Positions 8,847 through 16,619 of a DNA stretch of 64,000 nucleotides are shown here, one piece after another. Location of the stretch: assembly GCF_905372745.1 (NCBI RefSeq), contig NZ_CAJPQR010000003.1, forward strand, positions 1-64,000, given 5' to 3'. Under the pieces are notes generated by a model. It had not been told where the DNA came from. It searched no databases and worked only from the letters and a program-made list of their open reading frames with translations. The stretch is from an uncultured Campylobacter sp. GTDB lineage: Bacteria > Campylobacterota > Campylobacteria > Campylobacterales > Campylobacteraceae. The stretch's first letter is position 1. The number at the start of each line of letters is the position of its first letter. The translations under genes and the position numbers were made by a program.

Positions 8847-9476
8847 ATGAAAAAACTAAAATTTATCTTTGCTCTCACCGCGGCGTTTATTTTTAGCGGC
8901 TGCTACGAGACGACGCTGCTTACTCGCGTGCCGATCTCCGCGCTTGTTTCGGACAAAGGCGCGGACGTGAAATCCACGCTCGTTCTAACGGGTATAACGC
9001 CGCAGACGCACGAGACGAAAACGGTAACGGACAACGTGCGGGTTTTCGTCCCGGACGCAAAATTTAAGGATTTTCCGACGAGAGAAACCGCCTATGAGAT
9101 GAGCGTTAGCGTAGGCAAGGGCGAAAAGGGCGGCAAAAACTCGGATAAGCGCGCCGTGCGGATATATCTAGGCCAAGACGGCGACGTCTACGGCAAGCTT
9201 AGTAAAAACATGCTCGATCAGTACGCGGGCGCGGCGAAACAGGGCGAAGCGCCGACGCTAAAAGCGGCGATCAAATTTGAAAACGACACGAAGGACGTCT
9301 ATGAGCTGGTCGTGGGCAACGAGTTTAAGGCTAGCGACGAGGCGCAGACGGGCGGCGTTTATACCTTGACGCCAGGGCAGGTTACGGGGGCTATCTGGGC
9401 GGATAGCGCGGCGGTACGCGAGGCGCTTGCCGGCAAGGCGGTCAAAATCGGCACTCTAAAAAAGGCGGCGAAATGA
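8847..9476 (+). CDS. putative lipoprotein, function unknown
   Basis: The 209-residue product has a short basic N-terminus, a hydrophobic stretch and a lipobox FSGC with the lipidated cysteine at residue 19, so it should be anchored to a membrane facing the periplasm. The mature part is hydrophilic and rich in lysine and beta-type sequence, with a repeated pattern of short charged strands. I recognise no enzymatic motif. It overlaps proC by 4 bases (ATGA at 9473), so the two are translationally coupled, although no functional link to proline synthesis is evident. An AAAGGAAA ribosome binding site precedes the ATG. Confidence 0.78.
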   Translation: MKKLKFIFALTAAFIFSGCYETTLLTRVPISALVSDKGADVKSTLVLTGITPQTHETKTVTDNVRVFVPDAKFKDFPTRETAYEMSVSVGKGEKGGKNSDKRAVRIYLGQDGDVYGKLSKNMLDQYAGAAKQGEAPTLKAAIKFENDTKDVYELVVGNEFKASDEAQTGGVYTLTPGQVTGAIWADSAAVREALAGKAVKIGTLKKAAK

Positions 9477-10387
9477 AAAGCGTAAAAATCGGCTTCATCG
9501 GCGGCGGAAATATGGGCGGCGCGATGATCGAGGCTCTTTGGCGCGCGCAACCTGACGAAGCGGACGCGGGGCCAAGCTCGGCCGAGGGCGAGCGAAAAAC
9601 CAGCGGCGGTAGCGAGGCGCAAAGGGCGGAAAATTTAGAGCAAACGGATAAAAACGCGAGCTCGCGCGAATGCGAAAAAAAGACGAAATTTGAAATCATA
9701 GCCTATGCTAGAAGCAAAAACGAAGCCTTGCGGCAGAGATTCGGCGTAAAAATAGCCGCGAACGAAACGGATCTAGCGTGCGAAGCGGACGCGGTCGTGC
9801 TGGCTACTAAACCCGCTAGCTACGAGGCTATCTTGCGCCTGATTGCGCCCGAGCTTGCGGGCAAAATTTTGCTTCTTTTGGCGCCGAATTTTGACATAAA
9901 ACGCGCTAGGCAAATCGCTGGCGAGGGCGTTTATATCGCTCGCGCGATGCCAAACGTCGCAGCTAGCATCGGCGCGTCGGCCACGGCTCTTTGCTTTGAC
10001 GCTGGATTTAGCGAGGCCAAGAAAGAGACCGTGTGCGAGATAATCGCAAAAATCGGTAAAATTTACGAGATAGACGAGACCGGTTTTGCCGCATTTACGG
10101 GCATCGCAGGCAGCCTGCCCGCGTATGCGTGCGCTTTTATCGAGGCTGCGGCCGATGCCGGCGTGCGGGGCGGACTGCCTAGGCAGCTTTGCTACGACGC
10201 CGTCTGTGCGGCGATAGAGGGGACGGCGCGTCTGATCCAAAGCGGCAAGCACCCGGCCGCGCTAAAAGACGAGGTCTGCTCGCCGGCGGGAACCACGATC
10301 GAAGGACTTGCCGCGCTTGAAAAAGGCGGATTTCGCGGCGCTTTGATGCAGGCCGTCGCCGCTTGCATCGCCAAAGCGCGGGGTTAG
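9473..10387 (+). CDS. proC: pyrroline-5-carboxylate reductase with an extra N-terminal insertion
   Basis: This is the last proline step, the NAD(P)H-dependent reduction of pyrroline-5-carboxylate. The Rossmann motif GFIGGGNMGGAMIEAL is at residues 7-22. The C-terminal signature is present: FTGIAGSLPAYACAFIEA, then GVRGGLPRQL and HPAALKDEVCSPAGTTIEGL. At 304 residues it is about 35-45 longer than usual. The excess is a polar, low-complexity block (about residues 26-72: Ser, Glu, Lys, Asn and Gly) between the first helix and the second strand (FEIIAYAR), near the cofactor end of the fold. The reading frame is intact through it. The gene is coupled to the upstream lipoprotein gene. Confidence 0.92.
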   Translation: MKSVKIGFIGGGNMGGAMIEALWRAQPDEADAGPSSAEGERKTSGGSEAQRAENLEQTDKNASSRECEKKTKFEIIAYARSKNEALRQRFGVKIAANETDLACEADAVVLATKPASYEAILRLIAPELAGKILLLLAPNFDIKRARQIAGEGVYIARAMPNVAASIGASATALCFDAGFSEAKKETVCEIIAKIGKIYEIDETGFAAFTGIAGSLPAYACAFIEAAADAGVRGGLPRQLCYDAVCAAIEGTARLIQSGKHPAALKDEVCSPAGTTIEGLAALEKGGFRGALMQAVAACIAKARG

Positions 10388-11052
10388 GCTCGCGGCTTTT
10401 GCTTTGCCGATTAATTTAAGTCTAGTAAATTTATGCGTTTTGTATTTGCTTGAAATTTCCGATCGCGCCTAAATTTCTCGTCCAAGCCGAAAAACGCTCC
10501 GCCGCGTTTTTGCCGTAATCGCGCGTTAAATTTTAAAAAGATACCGATAAAGATTATTCCCGGCGCTACTTGCGGCGCTAAATTTATTTTCTAGCGAGCC
10601 GGGCCTTTCGCCATTGCTAGCCGCAGATACGCCGCCAAAGAGTGCGCGCAAGCGGGCATGGTAGCGGCTAACTTAAAGCAAGACTACGGCGCGGCGGAAG
10701 AAGAAAAAGGGTGTTTGACTTAGCGCGGTATTTGATTTTTATGTCTTTGCGATGAGCGTAGCGTTACGAGAGCTTGCGCAAGGTAAAACGAAACGCTTTA
10801 TCTCAGATTTGCTCGGCGTATCGTATTTTCGCGCCTTTTGAGTTAGAATTTTACCCGAAAAACAATATTTTTTAATTTTTCGCCGCTTTTTACGCCCGAT
10901 TTTGGCTATAATTTCAACCAAAGCAGATCGCGGTCGCGATTTACGTTTGCACAAATACTTTTTTACGATTTTTGCAAATTTATTTTTGACGGGTTTAAAT
11001 TTATGCCCAAATTTAGCTCCGCGTGTCGGAAAAATTTTCTACGGATCAGGGT
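10388..11052. other. gap with a possible gene remnant and the promoter of the reductase operon
   Basis: I see no intact gene. A 33-codon frame at 10625-10723 reads like the end of a protein (ending ...GAAEEEKGCLT, stop TAG) and vaguely resembles a Sel1-type repeat end, so it may be a decayed remnant. The stretch at 10750-10790 resembles part of copy B of the palindromic repeat (GCGTTACGAG followed by GCTTGCGC). A perfect -10 box lies at 10907-10912 and a 6-bp hairpin (ATCGCG GT CGCGAT) at 10927-10940, leaving an untranslated leader of about 130 bases. Confidence 0.45.
10907..10912 (+). promoter_or_regulatory. -10 box (TATAAT) of the activator/dehydratase operon
   Basis: TATAAT preceded by GGC and a T-rich stretch is the only good promoter between proC and the 11053 gene. 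Confidence 0.5.
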
Positions 11053-11814
11053 ATGCATTTTATCGGTATCGACATCGGCTCGACCTCGTCAAAGGTCGCC
11101 GTCATGGACGAACGCGGCGAATTTTGCGAGCTATTTTTGCTGCCAAGCGGCTTTAGCGCGGTCAAGGTCGCGCGCCAGATCAAGCAAGCCTTAGAGCAAA
11201 AAGGCTACGCAGAGGGCTTCGTGACGGCTACGGGCTACGGACGCATTAGCGTAGAGTACGCGCAGCTTAGCATGAGCGAAATTTTATGCCACGGGCTTGG
11301 GGCACACTTTTTATTTGAGCAAGACTGCACCGTCATCGATGTGGGCGGGCAAGACACCAAAGCGATCAAAATAGAAAACGGCAAACCAGCGGATTTTATC
11401 ATGAACGACAAATGCTCGGCGGGCACGGGTAAATTTTTAGAGATCAGTGCGGGCCGCTTGGGGCTTGAGCTTAGCGAAATTTACAAAACCGCCCGCAAAA
11501 ATCCCGCGATTAAAATTAGCTCAACGTGCACTGTTTTTGCAGAAAGCGAGATCGTCTCGCTAAGCGCAAACGGAGCCGAAACTAGCGAGATCGCCTACGC
11601 CATCGTGGATTCCTCCGCGCACAAGGTCGCCTCTCTCATCAAACGGCTGGAAAATCAAATTTATTTTTTAAGCGGCGGACTTAGCAACGTGCCGCTCTTT
11701 AAGCAGCTTCTAGGCGAGCATCTGGGGGCTGAAATTTTTACTTGCGAAAACGCAATCTACTGCGGCGCGATGGGCGCTGCGATAATGGGAAGAAGGAGAA
11801 AATATGAAGTATGA
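11053..11814 (+). CDS. 2-hydroxyacyl-CoA dehydratase-type activator ATPase (HgdC/YjiL family)
   Basis: This is an ASKHA-fold ATPase of the BadF/HgdC family. It has the phosphate-1 motif GIDIGSTSSKVAVMD at the N-terminus, VIDVGGQDTKAIK in the middle and a LSGGLSNVPLF adenosine segment. Two cysteines, in NDKCSAGTGKFLE and SSTCTVFAESE, are those that bridge the shared [4Fe-4S] cluster of the homodimer. The protein uses ATP hydrolysis to send low-potential electrons to the partner encoded directly downstream (11-base overlap). I chose ATG 11053 because the family begins right at this motif; a GTG at 11023 would add ten residues. Confidence 0.9.
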   Translation: MHFIGIDIGSTSSKVAVMDERGEFCELFLLPSGFSAVKVARQIKQALEQKGYAEGFVTATGYGRISVEYAQLSMSEILCHGLGAHFLFEQDCTVIDVGGQDTKAIKIENGKPADFIMNDKCSAGTGKFLEISAGRLGLELSEIYKTARKNPAIKISSTCTVFAESEIVSLSANGAETSEIAYAIVDSSAHKVASLIKRLENQIYFLSGGLSNVPLFKQLLGEHLGAEIFTCENAIYCGAMGAAIMGRRRKYEV

Positions 11815-12919
11815 TTTTGTGGAGCTTAAAAAGCGAAATTCTCTGGCGCTTCAGGATCTAAAGGCCGAGGGAAAGAGCGTCGTGGGGACGTTTTGTACGT
11901 ATTCGCCAAAGGAACTCATCTACGCCGCGGGCGCGGTTCCGGTTAGTCTGTGCGCTTCGGATGAGGGGCCGATAAACGCCGCTCATGCCGAGCTTCCGCG
12001 CAATCTTTGCCCGCTAATCAAAGCAAGCTACGGCTACGCGGTTACGAAAAAATGCCCCTATATGAACGCCAGCGACCTCATCATAGGCGAAACGACCTGC
12101 GACGGCAAGAAAAAGATGTACGAGCTGCTGGCAAAATACAAAGAAGTCCGCGTTTTAGAGCTGCCCAATATGACGAATAAGCGTAGCCTAGAGCTCTGGA
12201 CGCAGGAGCTGCGGGAGTTTAAGGGCTATCTGGAACAGCGTTTTGGCGTAAAAATAACGGACGAAAAGTTAAAAGAGACGATAGAGCTTTTTAACGAGGA
12301 GCGAGACGCGCTAAACGAGCTGATGGAGCTTGGCAAGCTAAATCCGACCCCGATTAGCGGTAGCGAGATGCATCAGGTGCTATTTGCGAGCGACTATATC
12401 TACGATAAACGCGAAAAGGTCCGCATGTTACGCTCCTACGTGAAGGCTTTGCGAGAAAAAGATATGAGCGGCGCCAAACGCAAAAAGCGCATCATCATCA
12501 CCGGCTGTCCAAGCGGAGGTATCTACGAAAAAGTCGTCAAGCAGATAGAAGAGTTGGGCGCTGACGTGGTAGCCTTTGAAAACTGCACCGGTACGAAAAA
12601 CTATCAAAACAACGTTCGGCTAGAGGGCGATTTGGTCACGAATATCGCCGAGCGCTACCTTAAAATCCCCTGTTCTGTGATGTATCAAAACGACGCACGC
12701 TCGGATATTATAAAGGAATTTATCCATGAGTATCAAGCGCACGGCGTCATCGACGTAGTGCTAAGCGGCTGCCACACCTACGCGATCGAGACGAACAGGA
12801 TCAAAGAAGCCAGCCGCGAAGCGGGAGCAAACTATATGTCGCTGGAGACCGATTATTCAAAACAAGACGTCGGGCAAATTCGTACGCGCTTAGAGGCGTT
12901 TATCGAGCTGCTCGGTTAA
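11804..12919 (+). CDS. 2-hydroxyacyl-CoA dehydratase-family reductase, probable double-cubane cluster protein
   Basis: The 371-residue product belongs to the HgdB/FldB-type family. Family cysteine segments include VVGTFCTYSPKELIYAAGAVP, LPRNLCPLIKASYG, IGETTCDGKKKMYE and LSGCHTYAIE. Classical 2-hydroxyacyl-CoA dehydratases need two different subunits plus the activator. Here a single subunit is paired with one activator, the arrangement known for double-cubane-cluster proteins (YjiM/YjiL in E. coli), which reduce small molecules in an ATP-dependent way. The physiological substrate is unknown. It is coupled to the activator gene and followed after 32 bases by the amino acid ABC cassette. Confidence 0.88.
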   Translation: MKYDFVELKKRNSLALQDLKAEGKSVVGTFCTYSPKELIYAAGAVPVSLCASDEGPINAAHAELPRNLCPLIKASYGYAVTKKCPYMNASDLIIGETTCDGKKKMYELLAKYKEVRVLELPNMTNKRSLELWTQELREFKGYLEQRFGVKITDEKLKETIELFNEERDALNELMELGKLNPTPISGSEMHQVLFASDYIYDKREKVRMLRSYVKALREKDMSGAKRKKRIIITGCPSGGIYEKVVKQIEELGADVVAFENCTGTKNYQNNVRLEGDLVTNIAERYLKIPCSVMYQNDARSDIIKEFIHEYQAHGVIDVVLSGCHTYAIETNRIKEASREAGANYMSLETDYSKQDVGQIRTRLEAFIELLG

Positions 12920-12951
12920 ATTTAGGATTAAAATTTATAAAAGGAGTTAGC

Positions 12952-13719
12952 ATGAAGCTAAAACAGATTTTAAAACTAGGCGCGGTATTAGCCGTTTGTT
13001 TAAATTTAGCGAGCGCGAATTCGCTCGAGCAGATCAAGAAGGACGGCGTCATAAGAATAGCGACCGAGGGCGTGTATTCGCCGTTTTCGTTTCATAACGA
13101 AAAAGACGAGCTAATGGGCTATGACGTCGAGATAGCAAAAGCCGTCGCAGATAAACTTGGACTAAAGCCAAAATTCGTCGAAGCCTCGTGGGACGCTATG
13201 TTAGCGGCGTTTGACGCGGGCAAGGCAGACGCCGTGTTTAATCAAGTAAGCATCACCGAAGAACGCAAGAAAAAGTACGACTACTCCGTGCCCTACATGA
13301 CCTCATACTCGGCGATCATCGTGCACGAGGATAACGACGATATCAAGAGCTTTGCCGATCTAAAGGGCAAGCGCTCCACGCACTCGGTAAATAGCATGTG
13401 GATCCCTACTGTCGAAAAATACGGCGCAAAACTCGTCGTAGCCGATAGCCTAAGCGACCAGATAAATCTCATAATCACCAAGCGCGCCGACGACACGATA
13501 GACGACGCCGTGTTGTTTTACGACTACAAAAAACAGCACCCAAAAGCCCCGATAAAGCTAATCAAGGCGGGCGAAACGCCGATGTATACGGCAGCGATCG
13601 TACATAAAGGCAACGCCGAGCTACTAGAAGCGATAAACAAGGCTCTAAACGAGCTAAAAGTAGAAGGCAAGCTAAAAGAGATTTCGATGAAGTATTTTAA
13701 CAGGGATATCTCGGAGTAA
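12952..13719 (+). CDS. amino acid ABC transporter substrate-binding protein (paralog 1 of 3)
   Basis: This is a 255-residue periplasmic protein of the polar-amino-acid binding family (SBP_bac_3). It has a signal peptide (about 1-22, ending LASAN), the start of domain 1 at IRIATEGVYSPFSFHNE, and the family signature GYDVEIAKAVADKLG. The central segment VFNQVSITEERKKKYDYS contains the arginine that normally binds the ligand carboxylate. It is closely similar in layout to the two paralogs downstream. The relationship to the Campylobacter cysteine-binding protein CjaA and the neighbouring transsulfuration enzyme suggest cystine or cysteine as ligand; that is inference. An AAAAGGAG ribosome binding site precedes the ATG. 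Confidence 0.88.
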   Translation: MKLKQILKLGAVLAVCLNLASANSLEQIKKDGVIRIATEGVYSPFSFHNEKDELMGYDVEIAKAVADKLGLKPKFVEASWDAMLAAFDAGKADAVFNQVSITEERKKKYDYSVPYMTSYSAIIVHEDNDDIKSFADLKGKRSTHSVNSMWIPTVEKYGAKLVVADSLSDQINLIITKRADDTIDDAVLFYDYKKQHPKAPIKLIKAGETPMYTAAIVHKGNAELLEAINKALNELKVEGKLKEISMKYFNRDISE

Positions 13720-13897
13720 ATTTAGGCTTAAATTTAGAGGCGGCAAGGCAGATTTGCCGCCGTTAGCAGATTGATTAGACTTTAGCCGCCTATCTTGCGC
13801 CCGTCTTAAAGTCGTGTGGCGTAAAATTAACGGAGTTTTAGTTTATGCAAAAGCTGGGTTTTGATATATTTTTATTTTATCTTAAACTTTTTTTGCA

Positions 13898-13903
13898 TAA
13901 AAT
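13898..13903 (+). promoter_or_regulatory. probable -10 element of the Cys leader transcript
   Basis: TAAAAT preceded by TGCA and a long T-rich tract lies 32 bases before the leader-peptide ATG. This would start a transcript just ahead of the leader ORF. Confidence 0.45.
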
Positions 13904-13934
13904 CGTCGTTTAAATTTAAAACGAAAGGTGCATC

Positions 13935-13982
13935 ATGAAAAGCGATATGTGCGACATGTGTTGTTGCGAGACGAAAAGCTAG
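13935..13982 (+). CDS. Cys-rich leader peptide (15 residues)
   Basis: The ORF reads MKSDMCDMCCCETKS and stops at TAG 13980-13982. A GAAAGGTG ribosome binding site lies 7 bases upstream of the ATG. Four of 15 codons are cysteine, three of them consecutive (13959-13967), and three are methionine. It sits between the first and second binding-protein genes, directly before a chain of alternative RNA helices. Cys-run leader peptides that act as cysteine sensors are known from sulfur genes of actinobacteria. Here I infer the same role from position and structure. It is too short for ordinary gene calling. Confidence 0.7.
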   Translation: MKSDMCDMCCCETKS

Positions 13983-13985
13983 GGC

Positions 13986-14103
13986 GCTAGGCACGAATTT
14001 CTTTTTAAGTGCTTAGCAAGTCGCTAAACATTTAAAAAGAATTTTACTTAATCCGCATGCGCGAGCCTTTTTAAATGAATAGCTAACAATAAATTTAAAA
14101 AGG
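13986..14103 (+). promoter_or_regulatory. putative cysteine-responsive translational attenuator
   Basis: Four alternative helices chain together after the leader stop. Helix 1 pairs GCTAGGCAC (13986-13994) with GTGCTTAGC (14009-14017). Helix 2 pairs CTTTTTAAGTG (14001-14011) with CATTTAAAAAG (14029-14039). Helix 3 pairs the same 14029-14039 with CTTTTTAAATG (14067-14077), a perfect 11 bp. Helix 4 pairs CCTTTTTAAA (14066-14075) with TTTAAAAAGG (14094-14103), a perfect 10 bp covering the Shine-Dalgarno of the 14111 gene. Each helix excludes the next. A ribosome stalled at the Cys codons would leave helix 1 free, favouring helix 3 and an open ribosome binding site. One at the stop codon would block helix 1, favouring helices 2 and 4 and a closed site. 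The pairings are seen; the switching is inferred. Confidence 0.6.
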
Positions 14104-14110
14104 ACGAAAA

Positions 14111-14866
14111 ATGAAAAACTTACTAAAATCTTCTCTACTTACTTTGGCGGGCTTAGCCCTTTTAACTAACGCAAACGCAAAAACCATCCAAGAAGGCGTC
14201 TTAAAGGTTGCGACCGAAGGCACGTATTCGCCGTATTCTTTCCACGACGAAAAGGGCGAACTAACCGGCTACGACGTAGATATCGCAAAAGCCGTCGCCG
14301 ATAAATTAGGGCTTAAAGTCGAATTCGTCGAGGCTCCGTGGGACGCGATGCTAGCGGCTTTTGACGCGGGCAAGGCAGACGTGGTGTTTAACCAAGTAAG
14401 CATCACCGACGAGCGAAAGAAAAAGTATGAATTTAGCGAGCCTTATACCGTTCCTCGCGCGGTTTTGATAACTCACAAAGATACGCAAGATATCAAAGGC
14501 TTTGACGATCTAAAAGGCAAGAAAAGCGCGCATTCGGCCACTAGCAACTGGGCGCAGATAGCAGAGAAGCACGGCGCACAGATTATCGTCGTAGACGGAT
14601 TTAGTAAGGGCGTAGAGCTAATCGCCCAAAAGCGCGCGGACGCTACGATAAACGACGACGTGACCTTTCTTGATTACGTCAAGCAAAGGCCTAACGCGCC
14701 TATCAAGGTTGTATTTACCGGAGAAGCGATACCTACCGCCGCGCTCGCGCACAAAGACAACGCCGAACTAATCGCGCAGATAAATAAGGCTCTTGGCGAA
14801 CTAAAATCTAGCGGTAAACTAAAAGAAATCTCAGAAAAATATTTCGGTAAAAATATCTCCGAATGA
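14111..14866 (+). CDS. amino acid ABC transporter substrate-binding protein (paralog 2 of 3)
   Basis: The 251-residue product is a second SBP_bac_3 protein with a signal peptide ending near ANAKT (residues 1-24). Domain 1 starts LKVATEGTYSPYSFHDE, then GYDVDIAKAVADKLG and VFNQVSITDERKKKYEFSEPY. Compared with paralog 1 the hinge and domain 2 differ more (RAVLITHKDTQD, KKSAHSATSNWAQ), so ligand preference may differ. It is preceded by the Cys-rich leader and the helix chain that can cover its ribosome binding site, so it is the first gene of the regulated unit. The C-terminus ISEKYFGKNISE is shared with the other paralogs. Confidence 0.9.
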   Translation: MKNLLKSSLLTLAGLALLTNANAKTIQEGVLKVATEGTYSPYSFHDEKGELTGYDVDIAKAVADKLGLKVEFVEAPWDAMLAAFDAGKADVVFNQVSITDERKKKYEFSEPYTVPRAVLITHKDTQDIKGFDDLKGKKSAHSATSNWAQIAEKHGAQIIVVDGFSKGVELIAQKRADATINDDVTFLDYVKQRPNAPIKVVFTGEAIPTAALAHKDNAELIAQINKALGELKSSGKLKEISEKYFGKNISE

Positions 14867-14933
14867 TAAATTTAGGCGCGAAGCGGCCCTGCCGTAAAAT
14901 TCGCGCCTGAGTAAATCCAAAAAAAGGAAAAAC

Positions 14934-15686
14934 ATGAAAATCTCAAATTTATTTAAAGCCGCGGCGATCCTGGCTCTGGGGCTAAATTTGCACGCTAAAA
15001 CGATCAAAGAAGGCGTGCTAACCGTCGCTACCGAGGGCACTTACGCACCGTTTTCGTTCTATGACGAAAAAGGCGAGCTAACCGGCTACGACGTGGACGT
15101 CGCAAGAGCCGTGGCTAAGAAGCTAAATTTAAAAATCGAATTTTTAACCGCGCCTTGGGATGCGATGTTAGCGGCTTTTGATGCGGGCAAGGCAGACACG
15201 GTGTTTAACCAAGTAAGCATCACCGAGGAGCGAAAGAAAAAATACGAACTTAGCGAGCCGTATACCGTTACTTACGGCGCTATCATCGTTCGCAAGGACG
15301 ACGACTCGATAAAAAGCTTCGCCGACTTAAACGGCAAGAAAAATGCCGACTCGGCTACTAGCAACTGGGCTAAGGTTGCCGCTAGCTACGGCGCTCAAAA
15401 CGTCACGGTCGATAGCTTTGCTAAAAGCATGGAGCTGCTAATCGCAGGCCGAGTAGATAGTGTGCTGCGCGATAATATCGTGTTTTTGGACTTTACGAAG
15501 AATCAACCCGCCGCTCCGGTTAAAATCGCCGCCGTCGGAAACGAAAAAGACTACATCGGCGTAGCCGTGCAAAAGGGCAACGCCGAGCTAACTGAGCAGA
15601 TAAACAAAGCCCTAGCCGAGCTAAAGGCCGAGGGCAAGCTAAAAGAAATCTCGCAAAAGTATTTCGGCAAGGACGTTTCGGAGTAA
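14934..15686 (+). CDS. amino acid ABC transporter substrate-binding protein (paralog 3 of 3)
   Basis: The 250-residue product is a third member with a signal peptide ending LHAKT (about residue 22). It has LTVATEGTYAPFSFYDE, GYDVDVARAVAKKLN and VFNQVSITEERKKKYELSEPY. It is closer to paralog 2 than to paralog 1 around LNGKKNADSATSNWAK. It lies 67 bases after paralog 2 with an AAAAAAGGAA ribosome binding site. The tandem arrangement indicates local duplication, with all three copies intact and presumably feeding the single permease and ATPase that follow. Confidence 0.9.
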   Translation: MKISNLFKAAAILALGLNLHAKTIKEGVLTVATEGTYAPFSFYDEKGELTGYDVDVARAVAKKLNLKIEFLTAPWDAMLAAFDAGKADTVFNQVSITEERKKKYELSEPYTVTYGAIIVRKDDDSIKSFADLNGKKNADSATSNWAKVAASYGAQNVTVDSFAKSMELLIAGRVDSVLRDNIVFLDFTKNQPAAPVKIAAVGNEKDYIGVAVQKGNAELTEQINKALAELKAEGKLKEISQKYFGKDVSE

Positions 15687-15944
15687 ATTTGCTAGGTCAA
15701 ATTCAGCAGATTTTAACGGGTTCGCCGCTCGTTTACGCTAACGGCGATGGCCTATTTACAGGCTTGCTTACAGGCTAAATTAAAAGCCGTTAAATTTAGC
15801 CGCGAATTTTAAATTTAGCAAAAAAACGCCGCTTGCAAAACTAAACGGCAAATTCGGGTAAATCTTGCAAGCAAAATTTAACGGCTCAAAGGCTCGCGAC
15901 TAGTAAATTTAAGCCTAAATTCGGTGTGAAAAACGGAGGTAAAT

Positions 15945-16619
15945 TTGGACACGGAACGCATAAACCGCATAATCGAGCTTGTCTCAAGCTCGCTGCTGCC
16001 GATGCTAGAAGCCCTAGCTAAGGTCACGATACCGCTAACGCTGGCGTCTTTTGCCTGCGGGCTGATTATCGCCGTGATAACCGCTATCGCGCGCCTTTCA
16101 AACGTGAAAATTTTACGATGGGCTTTTGGCGGCTACGTTTGGATATTTCGCGGCACGCCGCTTTTAGTGCAGCTTTTTATCGTATTTTTCGGGCTTCCTT
16201 CTATCGGCGTTACGCTTGATACGTGGAGCGCGGCGATCATCGCTTTTAGCCTAAACGTCGGCGCCTACGCGTCCGAGTCGGTGAGGGCGGCGATCCTATC
16301 GGTACCTAAGGGGCAGTGGGAGGCGGCGACATCGCTAGGTATGACGCACGCGCAAATTTTACGCCGTATCATCGCGCCTCAGGCCGTTCGTATATCGCTG
16401 CCGCCGCTATCAAACACCTTCATCGGGCTAGTTAAAGACACCTCGCTAGCAGCTTCCATAACTATGGTGGATATGTTTATGGTCGCCCAGCGCATCGCTG
16501 CTCGCACATACGAGCCGCTGCTACTTTACGTGCTGGCCGCGCTTATTTATTTGGTCGTTTGCACGCTACTTACCTTTTTGCAAGGCAAGTTAGAAAAACG
16601 AACTTCAAGGTACGTGTGA
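15945..16619 (+). CDS. amino acid ABC transporter permease
   Basis: The 224-residue inner-membrane permease of the HisMQ/YecS type has about five hydrophobic segments. The EAA-loop motif that contacts the ATPase is GQWEAATSLGMTHAQILRRIIAPQA (about residues 123-147). FRGTPLLVQLFIVFFGLP is the typical family segment near residue 70. The start is a TTG at 15945, supported by a strong GGAGG at 15935-15939; no ATG fits as well. Its stop overlaps the ATG of the ATPase (TGATG). A single permease probably works as a homodimer. Confidence 0.92.
   Translation: MDTERINRIIELVSSSLLPMLEALAKVTIPLTLASFACGLIIAVITAIARLSNVKILRWAFGGYVWIFRGTPLLVQLFIVFFGLPSIGVTLDTWSAAIIAFSLNVGAYASESVRAAILSVPKGQWEAATSLGMTHAQILRRIIAPQAVRISLPPLSNTFIGLVKDTSLAASITMVDMFMVAQRIAARTYEPLLLYVLAALIYLVVCTLLTFLQGKLEKRTSRYV

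Noticed and set aside
8630..8896. 88-codon frame through the 3' part of repeat copy A
   Set aside because: It lies in a palindromic repeat and runs into the lipoprotein gene in another frame; no ribosome binding site.
9773..10252. 159-codon minus-strand frame inside proC
   Set aside because: It is antisense to proC with no translation start signal.
10902..11194. two plus-strand frames (84 and 63 codons) before and over the activator start
   Set aside because: They overlap the activator gene in other frames and begin at the promoter; the activator motif set fixes the true frame.
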